Assembly: GCF_003259675.1 (NCBI RefSeq)
Contig: NZ_PZJG01000003.1
Location: 62,001 to 126,000 of the forward strand
Direction: 5' to 3'
Length of the DNA stretch: 64,000 nt
Source of the DNA: Macrococcoides bohemicum
GTDB taxonomy: Bacteria; Bacillota; Bacilli; Staphylococcales; Staphylococcaceae
The notes under the pieces were generated by a model that was not told the DNA's origin, did not search any database, and saw nothing but the letters and a program-made list of their open reading frames with translations. The translations under genes and the position numbers were made by a program. Positions 36,189 through 43,792 of this stretch are shown piece after piece. Position 1 is the stretch's first letter. Each line of letters starts with the position of its first letter.

Positions 36189-37736
36189 ATGTTTATGATC
36201 GGTGTTGATATCGGTACGACAAGTACGAAGAGTGTACTTTATAACATGCGTGGAGAAATCATTGCAGTCCACCATAAAGAATATCCATTACTCACGCCTC
36301 ATAGTGATATTGCTGAGCAAGATGTTCAGCAAATATTTGATGCAGTGATAGAGACGATTGCTCACGTTGTAAAGATAAGTGGAGCAAAAGTTGAGGAAAT
36401 AGCTTTTGTAAGTTTTTCGAGTGCCATGCATAGTCTGATTTTAATGGATGAATCACATCAACCATTGACGAACAGTATTACCTGGGCGGATAACCGTAGC
36501 TATAAATACAGTGAGCTACTCAATCGTGAACATGATGGGTTATCCATTTATCAGCGTACAGGGACACCGATACATCCGATGAGTCCGTTAAGTAAACTGA
36601 TGTGGTTTAAACATGAAGATGTAGATACATTTCGTGCCGCGAATAAATTTATCGGTATTAAAGGGTATGTGTTCTTCAAATTATTTAATCGTTACGTAGA
36701 AGATTATTCGATATTAAGTGCGACAGGATTATTTAATATCAATACATTAGACTATGATGAAAGCGTGCTTGAGCTCCTTGGACTTACGAAAGACAATTTC
36801 TCAGAAGCGGTAGATACGACAGAAGTTATTACCGGACTTAATACTGAATATGCCAAACTGATGGGGATTAGCCCTGATACGCCATTTGTCATTGGCGCAA
36901 GTGACGGTGTATTAAGTAACTTAGGTGTTGATGCCTTCAAATCTGGAGAAGTTGCTGTAACAATCGGTACGAGTGGGGCTATTCGTACTGTGATTGATGC
37001 ACCAAAGACAGATGCACATGGCAGATTATTTTGCTATGCGTTAACGAAAGACAAGTGGGTAATTGGCGGACCGGTGAATAATGGTGGCGTCGTGTTGCGC
37101 TGGATCCGTGATGAATTTGCATCCAGTGAAGTAGAAACTGCAAAGCGTCTAGGTATAGATAGCTATGAAGTGCTTACAAAGATTGCTGAACGTGTACCCC
37201 CAGCGAGTAATGGGTTGATCTTCCATCCATTTTTAGCTGGAGAACGTGCACCATACTGGAATGCCAATGTGCGTGGTTCATTCTTCGGCTTGACGTTATC
37301 ACATAAAAAAGAGCATATGATAAGAGCAGCTTTAGAAGGTGTCATTTTTAATCTATATACCGTATTTATCGCATTAGGTGTATTGATGGATGGAGAAGTA
37401 AAGACGTTGAAAGCGACAGGTGGTTTTGCAAAAAGTGCACTATGGCGACAAATGATGGCGGATATATTTGAACATGAAGTGATTGTACCAGAAAGTGTTG
37501 AAAGTTCTTGTTTAGGTGCAGTTACACTTGGACAAGTGGCACTTGGTATTAAACCTGATTTCAGTCATATCAGTGATATGGTAGGCGTAACAAAACCGCA
37601 CAAACCGATTCACGAGCATGTAGTGATCTACCGTGAAATATTACCGATTTATATGAAGGTAACGAATCAATTGATGGATGTTTATCTAGATATGGCAAAC
37701 TTCCAGAGAAATCATGAAGGGAATGAAACAGAATGA
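36189..37736 (+). CDS. gntK: Gluconokinase, FGGY family
   Basis: 515 residues, ATG 36189 starting the base after gntR's stop, with aaggagg at the end of gntR. Phosphorylates D-gluconate to 6-phosphogluconate. N-terminal GVDIGTTSTKSVLYN is the ATPase phosphate-binding loop; SSAMHSLILMD, WADNR, GASDGVLSNLG and TIGTSGAIR follow; KATGGFAKSALWRQMMADI is the second FGGY signature. Its last four bases overlap gntP. Confidence 0.95.
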   Translation: MFMIGVDIGTTSTKSVLYNMRGEIIAVHHKEYPLLTPHSDIAEQDVQQIFDAVIETIAHVVKISGAKVEEIAFVSFSSAMHSLILMDESHQPLTNSITWADNRSYKYSELLNREHDGLSIYQRTGTPIHPMSPLSKLMWFKHEDVDTFRAANKFIGIKGYVFFKLFNRYVEDYSILSATGLFNINTLDYDESVLELLGLTKDNFSEAVDTTEVITGLNTEYAKLMGISPDTPFVIGASDGVLSNLGVDAFKSGEVAVTIGTSGAIRTVIDAPKTDAHGRLFCYALTKDKWVIGGPVNNGGVVLRWIRDEFASSEVETAKRLGIDSYEVLTKIAERVPPASNGLIFHPFLAGERAPYWNANVRGSFFGLTLSHKKEHMIRAALEGVIFNLYTVFIALGVLMDGEVKTLKATGGFAKSALWRQMMADIFEHEVIVPESVESSCLGAVTLGQVALGIKPDFSHISDMVGVTKPHKPIHEHVVIYREILPIYMKVTNQLMDVYLDMANFQRNHEGNETE

Positions 37737-39100
37737 ATTTTATGACAGAACAATGGCCGCTAATCACCGTTTTTATCGCAATATTACTACTGTTATTTCT
37801 AATTATGGGACTGAAGTTAAATACCTTTATCTCTTTAATTGTTACAGCATTTACGACAGCATTGTTATTAGGGATGCCGCTAGATAAAGTAGTTGCAACA
37901 ATTGAAGCGGGTATGGGCGGAACGCTTGGACATATCGCGCTTATCTTTGGGCTTGGTGCGATGCTCGGGAAATTACTCGCTGATGGTGGTGGTGCAACGC
38001 GTATTGCGCACACATTGATCGACAAGTTTGGTTTAAAACATATTCAGTGGGCAGTTGTCGTTGCATCATTTATTATCGGTATCGCATTATTCTTCGAAGT
38101 TGGATTAGTATTGCTTATTCCAATCGTCTATACAATCGCAAAAGAAACGAAATTACCAGCACTTTATTTAGGTATTCCAATGGCTGCAGCTTTATCAGTA
38201 ACACACGGATTCTTACCGCCCCATCCAGGGCCGGTTATGATCGCCAAAGAATATGGTGCAAATTTAGGTGAAGTATTATTATATGGCTTTATTATCGGAA
38301 TTCCGGTTGCTATTATTGCTGGACCAGTCTTCAATAAAATTGCTCAGAAAATTGCACCGACTGCTTATACACGTGAAGGTGATATTTCATCACTCGGTAA
38401 AAATGTACATTTTAAAATTGAAGACACTCCAGGATTTTTTATCAGTACGTTAACTGCGTTATTTCCGGTAATCTTAATGTTAATTGCTACAGTAGTGAAA
38501 TTGATTGTTGAAGCTGGTGGTGTAGCGCCAAATGCATTGATGAAAACAATCTACTTAATTGGTGATGCATCAACTGCAATGTTGATTTCAATTATATTAG
38601 CGATATTTACGATGGGATTAAATCGCGGCAGACAGATGAAAGATGTAATGCAGTCTGTTACAGATGCAATCTATCCGATTGGGATGATGATTTTGATCAT
38701 CGGTGCAGGTGGCGCATTCAAACAAGTATTGATTGATGGCGGCGTAGGTAAACATGTAGAAACTTTATTTACGCATTCAGACTTTTCTCCAATATTATTA
38801 GCATGGCTTGTTGCAGCAGTATTACGTATCGCTTTAGGGTCAGCGACAGTTGCTGCAATCTCAACGACAGGTATTGTTATTCCAATCTTAGAATCAAGTG
38901 ATGTGAATTTAGCGCTCGTTGTACTTGCAACAGGTGCAGGTAGTGTTATTGCCTCTCATGTCAATGATGCAGGATTCTGGATGTTTAAAGAGTACTTTGG
39001 ATTAACTGTGAAAGAAACAGTGTTAACATGGACCTTACTAGAAACGATTATTTCAGTGAGTGGACTGATCTTTATATTAATATTTAGTATGTTTGTGTAG
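37733..39100 (+). CDS. gntP: Gluconate permease GntP
   Basis: 455 residues; ATG 37733 overlaps the gntK stop as ATGA. About twelve to fourteen helices. GntP-family marks: GMGGTLGHIALIFGLGAMLGKLLADGGGA (about 62-90), MAAALSVTHGFLPPHPGP (about 148-165), RIALGSATVAAISTTGIV and GSVIASHVNDAGFWMFKEYF near the end. It takes up gluconate with protons. No gntZ (6-phosphogluconate dehydrogenase) follows, unlike in B. subtilis. Confidence 0.95.
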   Translation: MNFMTEQWPLITVFIAILLLLFLIMGLKLNTFISLIVTAFTTALLLGMPLDKVVATIEAGMGGTLGHIALIFGLGAMLGKLLADGGGATRIAHTLIDKFGLKHIQWAVVVASFIIGIALFFEVGLVLLIPIVYTIAKETKLPALYLGIPMAAALSVTHGFLPPHPGPVMIAKEYGANLGEVLLYGFIIGIPVAIIAGPVFNKIAQKIAPTAYTREGDISSLGKNVHFKIEDTPGFFISTLTALFPVILMLIATVVKLIVEAGGVAPNALMKTIYLIGDASTAMLISIILAIFTMGLNRGRQMKDVMQSVTDAIYPIGMMILIIGAGGAFKQVLIDGGVGKHVETLFTHSDFSPILLAWLVAAVLRIALGSATVAAISTTGIVIPILESSDVNLALVVLATGAGSVIASHVNDAGFWMFKEYFGLTVKETVLTWTLLETIISVSGLIFILIFSMFV

Positions 39101-39102
39101 AT

Positions 39103-39129
39103 AAGACAGCCTTCGGGTTGTCTTTTTTA
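39103..39129 (+). terminator. Terminator after gntP
   Basis: Stem aagacagcc / ggttgtctt with TTCG tetraloop (39103-39124) and six T. Confidence 0.92.
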
Positions 39130-39273
39130 CTTTGAGTACTAATTTAATATATTGATAGGCCATCTTTATAGTATTGAGTTTGACTCTAAAGTCCACAATA
39201 TTTGTGTAATATGACTAAACAAAGTACAATAATATATACAAAAATAATAATTTTTATAAGAATGAGGGATTTA

Positions 39274-39915
39274 ATGAATAATTATAGTTATCAGGCTCCA
39301 CAACAAATGTCACATGGCTCTGCAATAAGAAATGCATGGCTATATTTTATGTATTACTGGGTGATTTTTGCGGTTGGAACGTTTGTCGGACAGTTCGTGC
39401 CACCAGGTATGCGTATGATAGTTTCAGTCTTAATATTCGCTTTAGTATTAATTTCTTTATTTGTTAAAGCTTCAAGAAAATTTGGCGCTGTCATTTCAAA
39501 CGTAATGGCATTTGCGCTTGGCGTAGTAAGTTATGCGTCATTTATGTATTATATCGGAACGCTTGGTCCAACTGTATTCTATCAGAACATTGGGTTAGCA
39601 ATTGGTGCATTCTTAGCATTCGGTGCAATGGGTTACTTCGTCGTTGGTGATGCAACAAACTTAGGACGTCTATTATTCCCGGCGCTTATTGTATTAGTAT
39701 TAGCAAGTTTTGCAGGAATTTTCATTCAAATTCCGATGTTCCATCTCGTGATTACGATTGCGGGTCTTGCGATTTTCTTACTATATACAATCTATGATTT
39801 TAATAGAATGAAACGTGGACAATTTTCACCACGTGAAATGGGCTTTAACTTATTTATTAACTTGTTAAATATCATCATGGATATTTTACGTTTAGCAAGT
39901 ATTTTAAGAGACTAG
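39274..39915 (+). CDS. Bax inhibitor-1/YccA family membrane protein
   Basis: 213 residues from ATG 39274 with gaggga just upstream; the longer frame from 39202 has no ribosome site. Seven helices. Family ending: TIYDFNRMKRGQFSPREMGFNLFINLLNIIMDILRLASIL, where the two aspartates form the pH-sensing pair of BI-1 proteins such as B. subtilis YetJ. Those act as pH-dependent calcium leak channels. Monocistronic. Confidence 0.9.
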   Translation: MNNYSYQAPQQMSHGSAIRNAWLYFMYYWVIFAVGTFVGQFVPPGMRMIVSVLIFALVLISLFVKASRKFGAVISNVMAFALGVVSYASFMYYIGTLGPTVFYQNIGLAIGAFLAFGAMGYFVVGDATNLGRLLFPALIVLVLASFAGIFIQIPMFHLVITIAGLAIFLLYTIYDFNRMKRGQFSPREMGFNLFINLLNIIMDILRLASILRD

Positions 39916-39931
39916 CATTATAGAATTTTGG

Positions 39932-39963
39932 GGAAACACGATTGTTGTGTTTCCTTTTTTTTG
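39932..39963 (+). terminator. Terminator
   Basis: Stem ggaaacac / gtgtttcc (39932-39954) then eight T. Confidence 0.88.
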
Positions 39964-40028
39964 TTTTGTGCTAATGAAAATATAAGTGTATAATAATGAC
40001 ATATTAATTTGAAAGAAGCGTGTATATA

Positions 40029-40742
40029 ATGGGGCGTAAGTGGAATAATATTAAAGATAAGAAAGCAGCAAAAGATAAAAATACGAGTCGAATTTATGCA
40101 AAATTTGGTCGTGAAATTTATGTTGCCGCAAAATCTGGTGAACCAGATCCAGAATCAAACCAAAATTTAAAATTCGTGCTTGAACGTGCAAAAACATACT
40201 CTGTACCAAAACATATCATCGATCGTGCCATTGAAAAAGCTAAAGGTGGCGGTGAAGAGGATTTTGATGAGTTACGCTATGAAGGTTTCGGACCAGGTGG
40301 ATCAATGTTAATCGTTGATGCTTTAACGAATAACGTAAACCGTACAGCAAGTGATGTGCGTGCAGCTTTTGGTAAGAACGGTGGGAACATGGGTGTTTCT
40401 GGTTCAGTAAGTTACATGTTTGAAAACACTGCAGTATTTGGTTTTGATGGTAAGACAGCTGACGAAACATTAGAATTATTGATGGAAGCAGATATCGATA
40501 TCCGTGACGTGTTAGAAGAAGACGAACATGTAATCGTATACGCTGAACCTGATCAATTTGCAGCTGTACAGAACGCTTTAAAAGAGGCTGGTGTCGAAGA
40601 ATTCACAGTAGCAGAACTTTCTATGCTTGCACAAAACGAATTACAGTTATCAGATGCTGACTTAGAAGTATTTGAGAAACTAGTCGATGCGATTGAAGAT
40701 TTAGAAGATGTACAAACAGTACATCACAATGTGGAATTATAA
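40029..40742 (+). CDS. YebC/TACO1-family translation or regulatory factor
   Basis: 237 residues from ATG 40029. Family opening [36 protein letters not shown], central [37 protein letters not shown], and C-terminal [16 protein letters not shown] with an acidic tail. The variant start ([12 protein letters not shown] rather than GHSKWANIKHKKA) marks the second bacterial subgroup (YeeN/YebC2 type). Members bind the ribosome and help translate difficult proline runs, or bind DNA; which applies here is open. Confidence 0.93.
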   Translation: MGRKWNNIKDKKAAKDKNTSRIYAKFGREIYVAAKSGEPDPESNQNLKFVLERAKTYSVPKHIIDRAIEKAKGGGEEDFDELRYEGFGPGGSMLIVDALTNNVNRTASDVRAAFGKNGGNMGVSGSVSYMFENTAVFGFDGKTADETLELLMEADIDIRDVLEEDEHVIVYAEPDQFAAVQNALKEAGVEEFTVAELSMLAQNELQLSDADLEVFEKLVDAIEDLEDVQTVHHNVEL

Positions 40743-40751
40743 CAAAAAATC

Positions 40752-40777
40752 AGTCAGGATGCGTCCTGACTTATTTT
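40752..40777 (+). terminator. Terminator
   Basis: Stem agtcagga / tcctgact with loop tgcg (40752-40771), then tatttt. Confidence 0.85.
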
Positions 40778-40808
40778 TATGGAAAAATAAAATCAAACAG
40801 GTGATAAA

Positions 40809-41027
40809 ATGAGTCAGGAACAGGTGGTATCTGAAAAGAAATTTAGACCAGAAATAGAAGGTCTTCGTGCAGTTGCAGCATTGCTTGTTCGAATCTATCA
40901 TATATGGTTAGGTAAAGTTTCTGGTGGGGTTGAAGTGTGTTTTGTCTGTGCTTTGTCGAAAATCGTAGTATATTCAGATAAAGGACATATGACACGACGT
41001 TTTGTGAAAATATTGCCTTCATATTGA
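40809..41027 (+). pseudogene. OatA/OafA-type acyltransferase remnant (N-terminus only)
   Basis: ATG 40809 opens KKFRPEIEGLRAVAALLVRIYHIWLGKVSGGVEV, the unmistakable start of a type 3 membrane acyltransferase such as O-acetyltransferase OatA. After about residue 44 similarity ends, where VFFVLSGFLI would be expected, and a short unrelated tail stops at 41027. About 93% of the gene is missing. Note R for the usual A/V in LLVRIYH. The sequence to 41080 shows no coding continuation that I trust. Confidence 0.8.
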
Positions 41028-41080
41028 ACATGATTTAATGGCATTACTCAAAAATATTAAGTCAAAAGAAGGGGTTAAAT

Positions 41081-41458
41081 ATGATTAGACAATTTGAAGT
41101 TAATGATATAGATGCCGTTCAGCAGATGAATGCAGCAGAAGGTTGGGATAATCTAGTTGTGCGTCATGAACAGACACTTGCTGCATGGTTAAATAGTGAG
41201 AGTTACGTCTTTATTGAAGATGAGCAGGTCGTCGGGTGTGCTAGAGCCATTACGGATGGTCATGTTAGTCTGTATCTTTGTGAGTTGATTACACATCGCA
41301 ACTATAGAGGTCGTGGTATTGCAAAGGCATTGATTGAACATATTCACCAGTTATACCCGACAACACGCATGGAATTGCTGGCAACAAATGACTCTAAAGG
41401 CTATTATGGAAAAAGTTTTAGACCATTTTATGGTTTTAGAAGAACATTTGGAGAATAG
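41081..41458 (+). CDS. Small GNAT acetyltransferase
   Basis: 125 residues, ATG 41081 after agaagggg. GNAT core: VGCARAITDGHVSLYLCELITHRNYRGRGIAKALIEHI (about 48-85; acetyl-CoA loop R-G-R-G-I-A), then MELLATNDSKGYYGKSFRPFYGFRR. Shorter than most family members but complete at the motif level. Followed by a lone hairpin of the TTCCGGAT family that can end its transcript. Confidence 0.83.
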   Translation: MIRQFEVNDIDAVQQMNAAEGWDNLVVRHEQTLAAWLNSESYVFIEDEQVVGCARAITDGHVSLYLCELITHRNYRGRGIAKALIEHIHQLYPTTRMELLATNDSKGYYGKSFRPFYGFRRTFGE

Positions 41459-41471
41459 TGATAAAAATTGT

Positions 41472-41519
41472 GCATCTTTTCCGGATACTTGGATTATCCG
41501 GAAAAGATGCGCTTTTTAT
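41472..41519 (+). repeat. Single TTCCGGAT-family hairpin acting as terminator
   Basis: Perfect 16-bp arms gcatcttttccggata (41472-41487) / tatccggaaaagatgc (41495-41510), loop cttggat, followed by gcttttta. Same hairpin as the array at 17462, but complete in both arms and with a T run. Confidence 0.85.
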
Positions 41520-41595
41520 TTTAGTTTCGTAAAAAGGTAATTACTACTATCATCGCATGATTTTTGATATATTTTAGATAAAAGGAGCTGATACA

Positions 41596-42375
41596 ATGAA
41601 TTTAGGTTTACAAGGAAAAGTCGCAGTTATCACAGGTTCTAGTAAAGGTATCGGAAAAGAAACAGCAACAGTTCTGGCTGAAGAAGGTGCAAACGTCGTT
41701 ATTGCCAGCCGTCATGAAGATGAACTGATTAAAGTGGTAAAAGAAATTAAAGAGAAAACAGGCAAAGATGTCGCTTATCAAGTATGTGACGTAACAAAAG
41801 AAGCTGATTGTAATGCATTTGTTCAAAAGGCAATTGATACTTATGGCAAGCTTGATATATTAATCAATAACGCAGGTAGTGCGTTTGCTAAAAATTTTGA
41901 AGAAGTTTCTCTGAATGATTGGCAGGAGGATTTGGATCTTAAACTTTTTGGAGCATTGCATATGTTGCATGCCGCGATTCCAGAGCTTAAGAAAAAAGGC
42001 GGTGCGATTGTTAATCTTACAGCTGTAGCAGGTAAGAATCCACCTGCAAACACAACACCAACCTCTGTTACGCGCGCGGCAGGATTGGCATTAACAAAGA
42101 CACTCAGCAAAGATTTAGCACAATACAATATTCGAGTGAATGCTGTATGTATCGGTTTAATTCGTAGCGGACAAATTGAGAAACGCTGGCAGGAAGAAGC
42201 ACCGGAATTAACGTGGGAAGAATATGCAAGAGATCCGAAGTTTGGTATTCCATTAGGACGTATTGGCGATACACGTGAAGCAGCGAATGTCATTACATTC
42301 TTAGTAAGTGAAGCGGCAAGTTATGTGAGCGGTGTAGCAGTTAATATCGATGGTGGGAAATCACCGAGTTTATAA
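41596..42375 (+). CDS. SDR-family oxidoreductase with non-canonical active site
   Basis: 259 residues, ATG 41596 behind aaaggag. Classical SDR fold: VITGSSKGIGKE (T-G-x-x-x-G-x-G, about 12-23), D of CDVTKEAD, ILINNAGSA (about 88-96), and C-terminal YVSGVAVNIDGG. In the catalytic region Ser and Tyr-x-x-x-Lys are expected; here the text is VNLTAVAGKNPPANTTPTSVTRAAG, with no Tyr-x-x-x-Lys. The reaction is therefore uncertain. Monocistronic. Confidence 0.85.
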   Translation: MNLGLQGKVAVITGSSKGIGKETATVLAEEGANVVIASRHEDELIKVVKEIKEKTGKDVAYQVCDVTKEADCNAFVQKAIDTYGKLDILINNAGSAFAKNFEEVSLNDWQEDLDLKLFGALHMLHAAIPELKKKGGAIVNLTAVAGKNPPANTTPTSVTRAAGLALTKTLSKDLAQYNIRVNAVCIGLIRSGQIEKRWQEEAPELTWEEYARDPKFGIPLGRIGDTREAANVITFLVSEAASYVSGVAVNIDGGKSPSL

Positions 42376-42401
42376 TCTTAACTTCATATATGATTATCTT
42401 T

Positions 42402-42432
42402 GAACACACTAACGTGTGTTCTTTTTTTTTTT
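42402..42432 (+). terminator. Terminator
   Basis: Stem gaacacac / gtgtgttc (42402-42421), loop taac, then more than ten T. Confidence 0.92.
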
Positions 42433-42453
42433 TAAAATTTTTACAAATAATGC

Positions 42454-42494
42454 TTGCAATAATCCGTTCTAGGTGTATTATAATAAGTAGTACA
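42454..42494 (+). promoter_or_regulatory. Promoter and possible operator of the GntR-ABC operon
   Basis: TTGCAA (42454-42459) and TATAAT (42479-42484), with a long 19-base spacer, lie before the GntR gene. TGTA (42474-42477) and TACA (42491-42494) frame the -10 as an inverted pair; YtrA/PmtR-type regulators bind TGTA..TACA-like sites. Autoregulation is inferred. Confidence 0.45.
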
Positions 42495-42522
42495 GTTAAT
42501 ACAGTAGAAATGGAGGGGTTAT

Positions 42523-42903
42523 ATGATTTCAATTGATAATCGTAGCCGAATCCCAATATATGAACAACTCGTCAATGGATTTAAACTACAGATCATGAAT
42601 GGTGTATTACAAGCAGATGATCAATTACCTTCTGTTCGTCAATTGGCTCAGGAGCTAACGATTAATCCTAATACCATACAGAAAGCCTATCGTGAATTAG
42701 AACGATTAGGCTATACCTATTCAGTACCTGGTAAAGGAAGTTTTGTGAATAAAGTAGAAGACACGATGCAAAAGGAGCGAATTACAATGTTATCTGAATC
42801 TCTAGAGAAAATCGTTCAGGAGTTATTGTTCTTAGGCTTAACGAAGGAAGAGATAATAGAAAAGATAGAGTCGATGAGGGGTGATAACGATGATTCAAAT
42901 TAA
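42523..42903 (+). CDS. GntR regulator of the YtrA subfamily
   Basis: 126 residues, ATG 42523 after tggagggg. Winged HTH only: QLPSVRQLAQELTINPNTIQKAYRELERLGYTYSVPGKGSFV (about 31-72), followed by a short helical dimerisation tail and no ligand domain, as in YtrA. Such proteins repress adjacent ABC transporter genes and respond to envelope stress or amphipathic peptides in other Firmicutes. Overlaps the ATPase gene by 14 bases. Confidence 0.9.
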   Translation: MISIDNRSRIPIYEQLVNGFKLQIMNGVLQADDQLPSVRQLAQELTINPNTIQKAYRELERLGYTYSVPGKGSFVNKVEDTMQKERITMLSESLEKIVQELLFLGLTKEEIIEKIESMRGDNDDSN

Positions 42904-43792
42904 TGATGTAACGAAAAGATTTGGACATTTCACTGCGGTAAGTGATGCCACGTTAACAATTGAACCAGGGAGTATTCAAGGATTACTTGGAAGTAATGGT
43001 GCAGGTAAGACGACATTACTTAAGATGATTGCAGGGATTTACAAAGCTGATAATGGCAGCATTACTTTTAACGAACAAGATATCTTTGAGAATGAAGATT
43101 ACAAATCTAAGATGATTTTTATATCTGATATACCTTACTTTTTTGGGCATGCAAACTTAGAGGAGATGGCTGATTTTTATCATAAGTTATATCCTGATTT
43201 CAGTGTTGAACGCTTTAATCAGTTATCTGAACTGGTTAAGATGAACCCAAAGAAAAAGCTATCTAAACTTTCAAAAGGGATGCAGCGTCAATGCGCATTT
43301 ATATTAGCCATTGCAGCGCGTCCTGAAGTAATGTTACTGGATGAACCTTTTGACGGACTTGATCCGATTGTTAGACATACGATTAAAAATATTCTCATTC
43401 AGGACGTGAGTAATCACGATATGGCATTGTTTGTATCCAGTCATAACTTACGTGAGATGGAAGACTTTTGTGATTCAGTGACGCTGATGCATGAAGGACG
43501 TGTACTGATGACACGTGACCTCGATGATTTAAAAGGAAATGTAGCTAAGATTCAGATGGCTTTCAGTTCGTTACCTGATGAATCATTCTATAAAGGGATG
43601 AATGTGATTGATAAATCGATAAAAGGTCGTGTTGTGACTTGTATCGTAAAAGACAACCTGGACAGAGTAGAAGAATATATTACAAAAGCAGATCCACTGC
43701 TCTATGATATATTACCACTCACATTGGAAGAAATATTTACTTATGAATTAGGAGGGTACGGTTATGCAATCGAAAACATCATTGTGGAATAA
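42890..43792 (+). CDS. ABC transporter ATP-binding protein
   Basis: 300 residues from ATG 42890 after gaggggtgat. Walker A GSNGAGKTT (about 37-45), signature LSKGMQRQ (about 127-134; degenerate SKGM form), Walker B VMLLDEPFDGLDP (about 147-159), H-loop SSHNL. The last 70 residues are an extra domain. It pairs with the permease at 43764, which begins before it ends (29-base overlap). Layout matches YtrB or PmtA-type exporters. Confidence 0.92.
   Translation: MIQINDVTKRFGHFTAVSDATLTIEPGSIQGLLGSNGAGKTTLLKMIAGIYKADNGSITFNEQDIFENEDYKSKMIFISDIPYFFGHANLEEMADFYHKLYPDFSVERFNQLSELVKMNPKKKLSKLSKGMQRQCAFILAIAARPEVMLLDEPFDGLDPIVRHTIKNILIQDVSNHDMALFVSSHNLREMEDFCDSVTLMHEGRVLMTRDLDDLKGNVAKIQMAFSSLPDESFYKGMNVIDKSIKGRVVTCIVKDNLDRVEEYITKADPLLYDILPLTLEEIFTYELGGYGYAIENIIVE

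Noticed and set aside
41596-42375. Reverse ORFs at 41608-41826 and 41841-42293
   Set aside because: Both lie fully inside the SDR gene, lack ribosome sites, and have composition expected of antisense frames.
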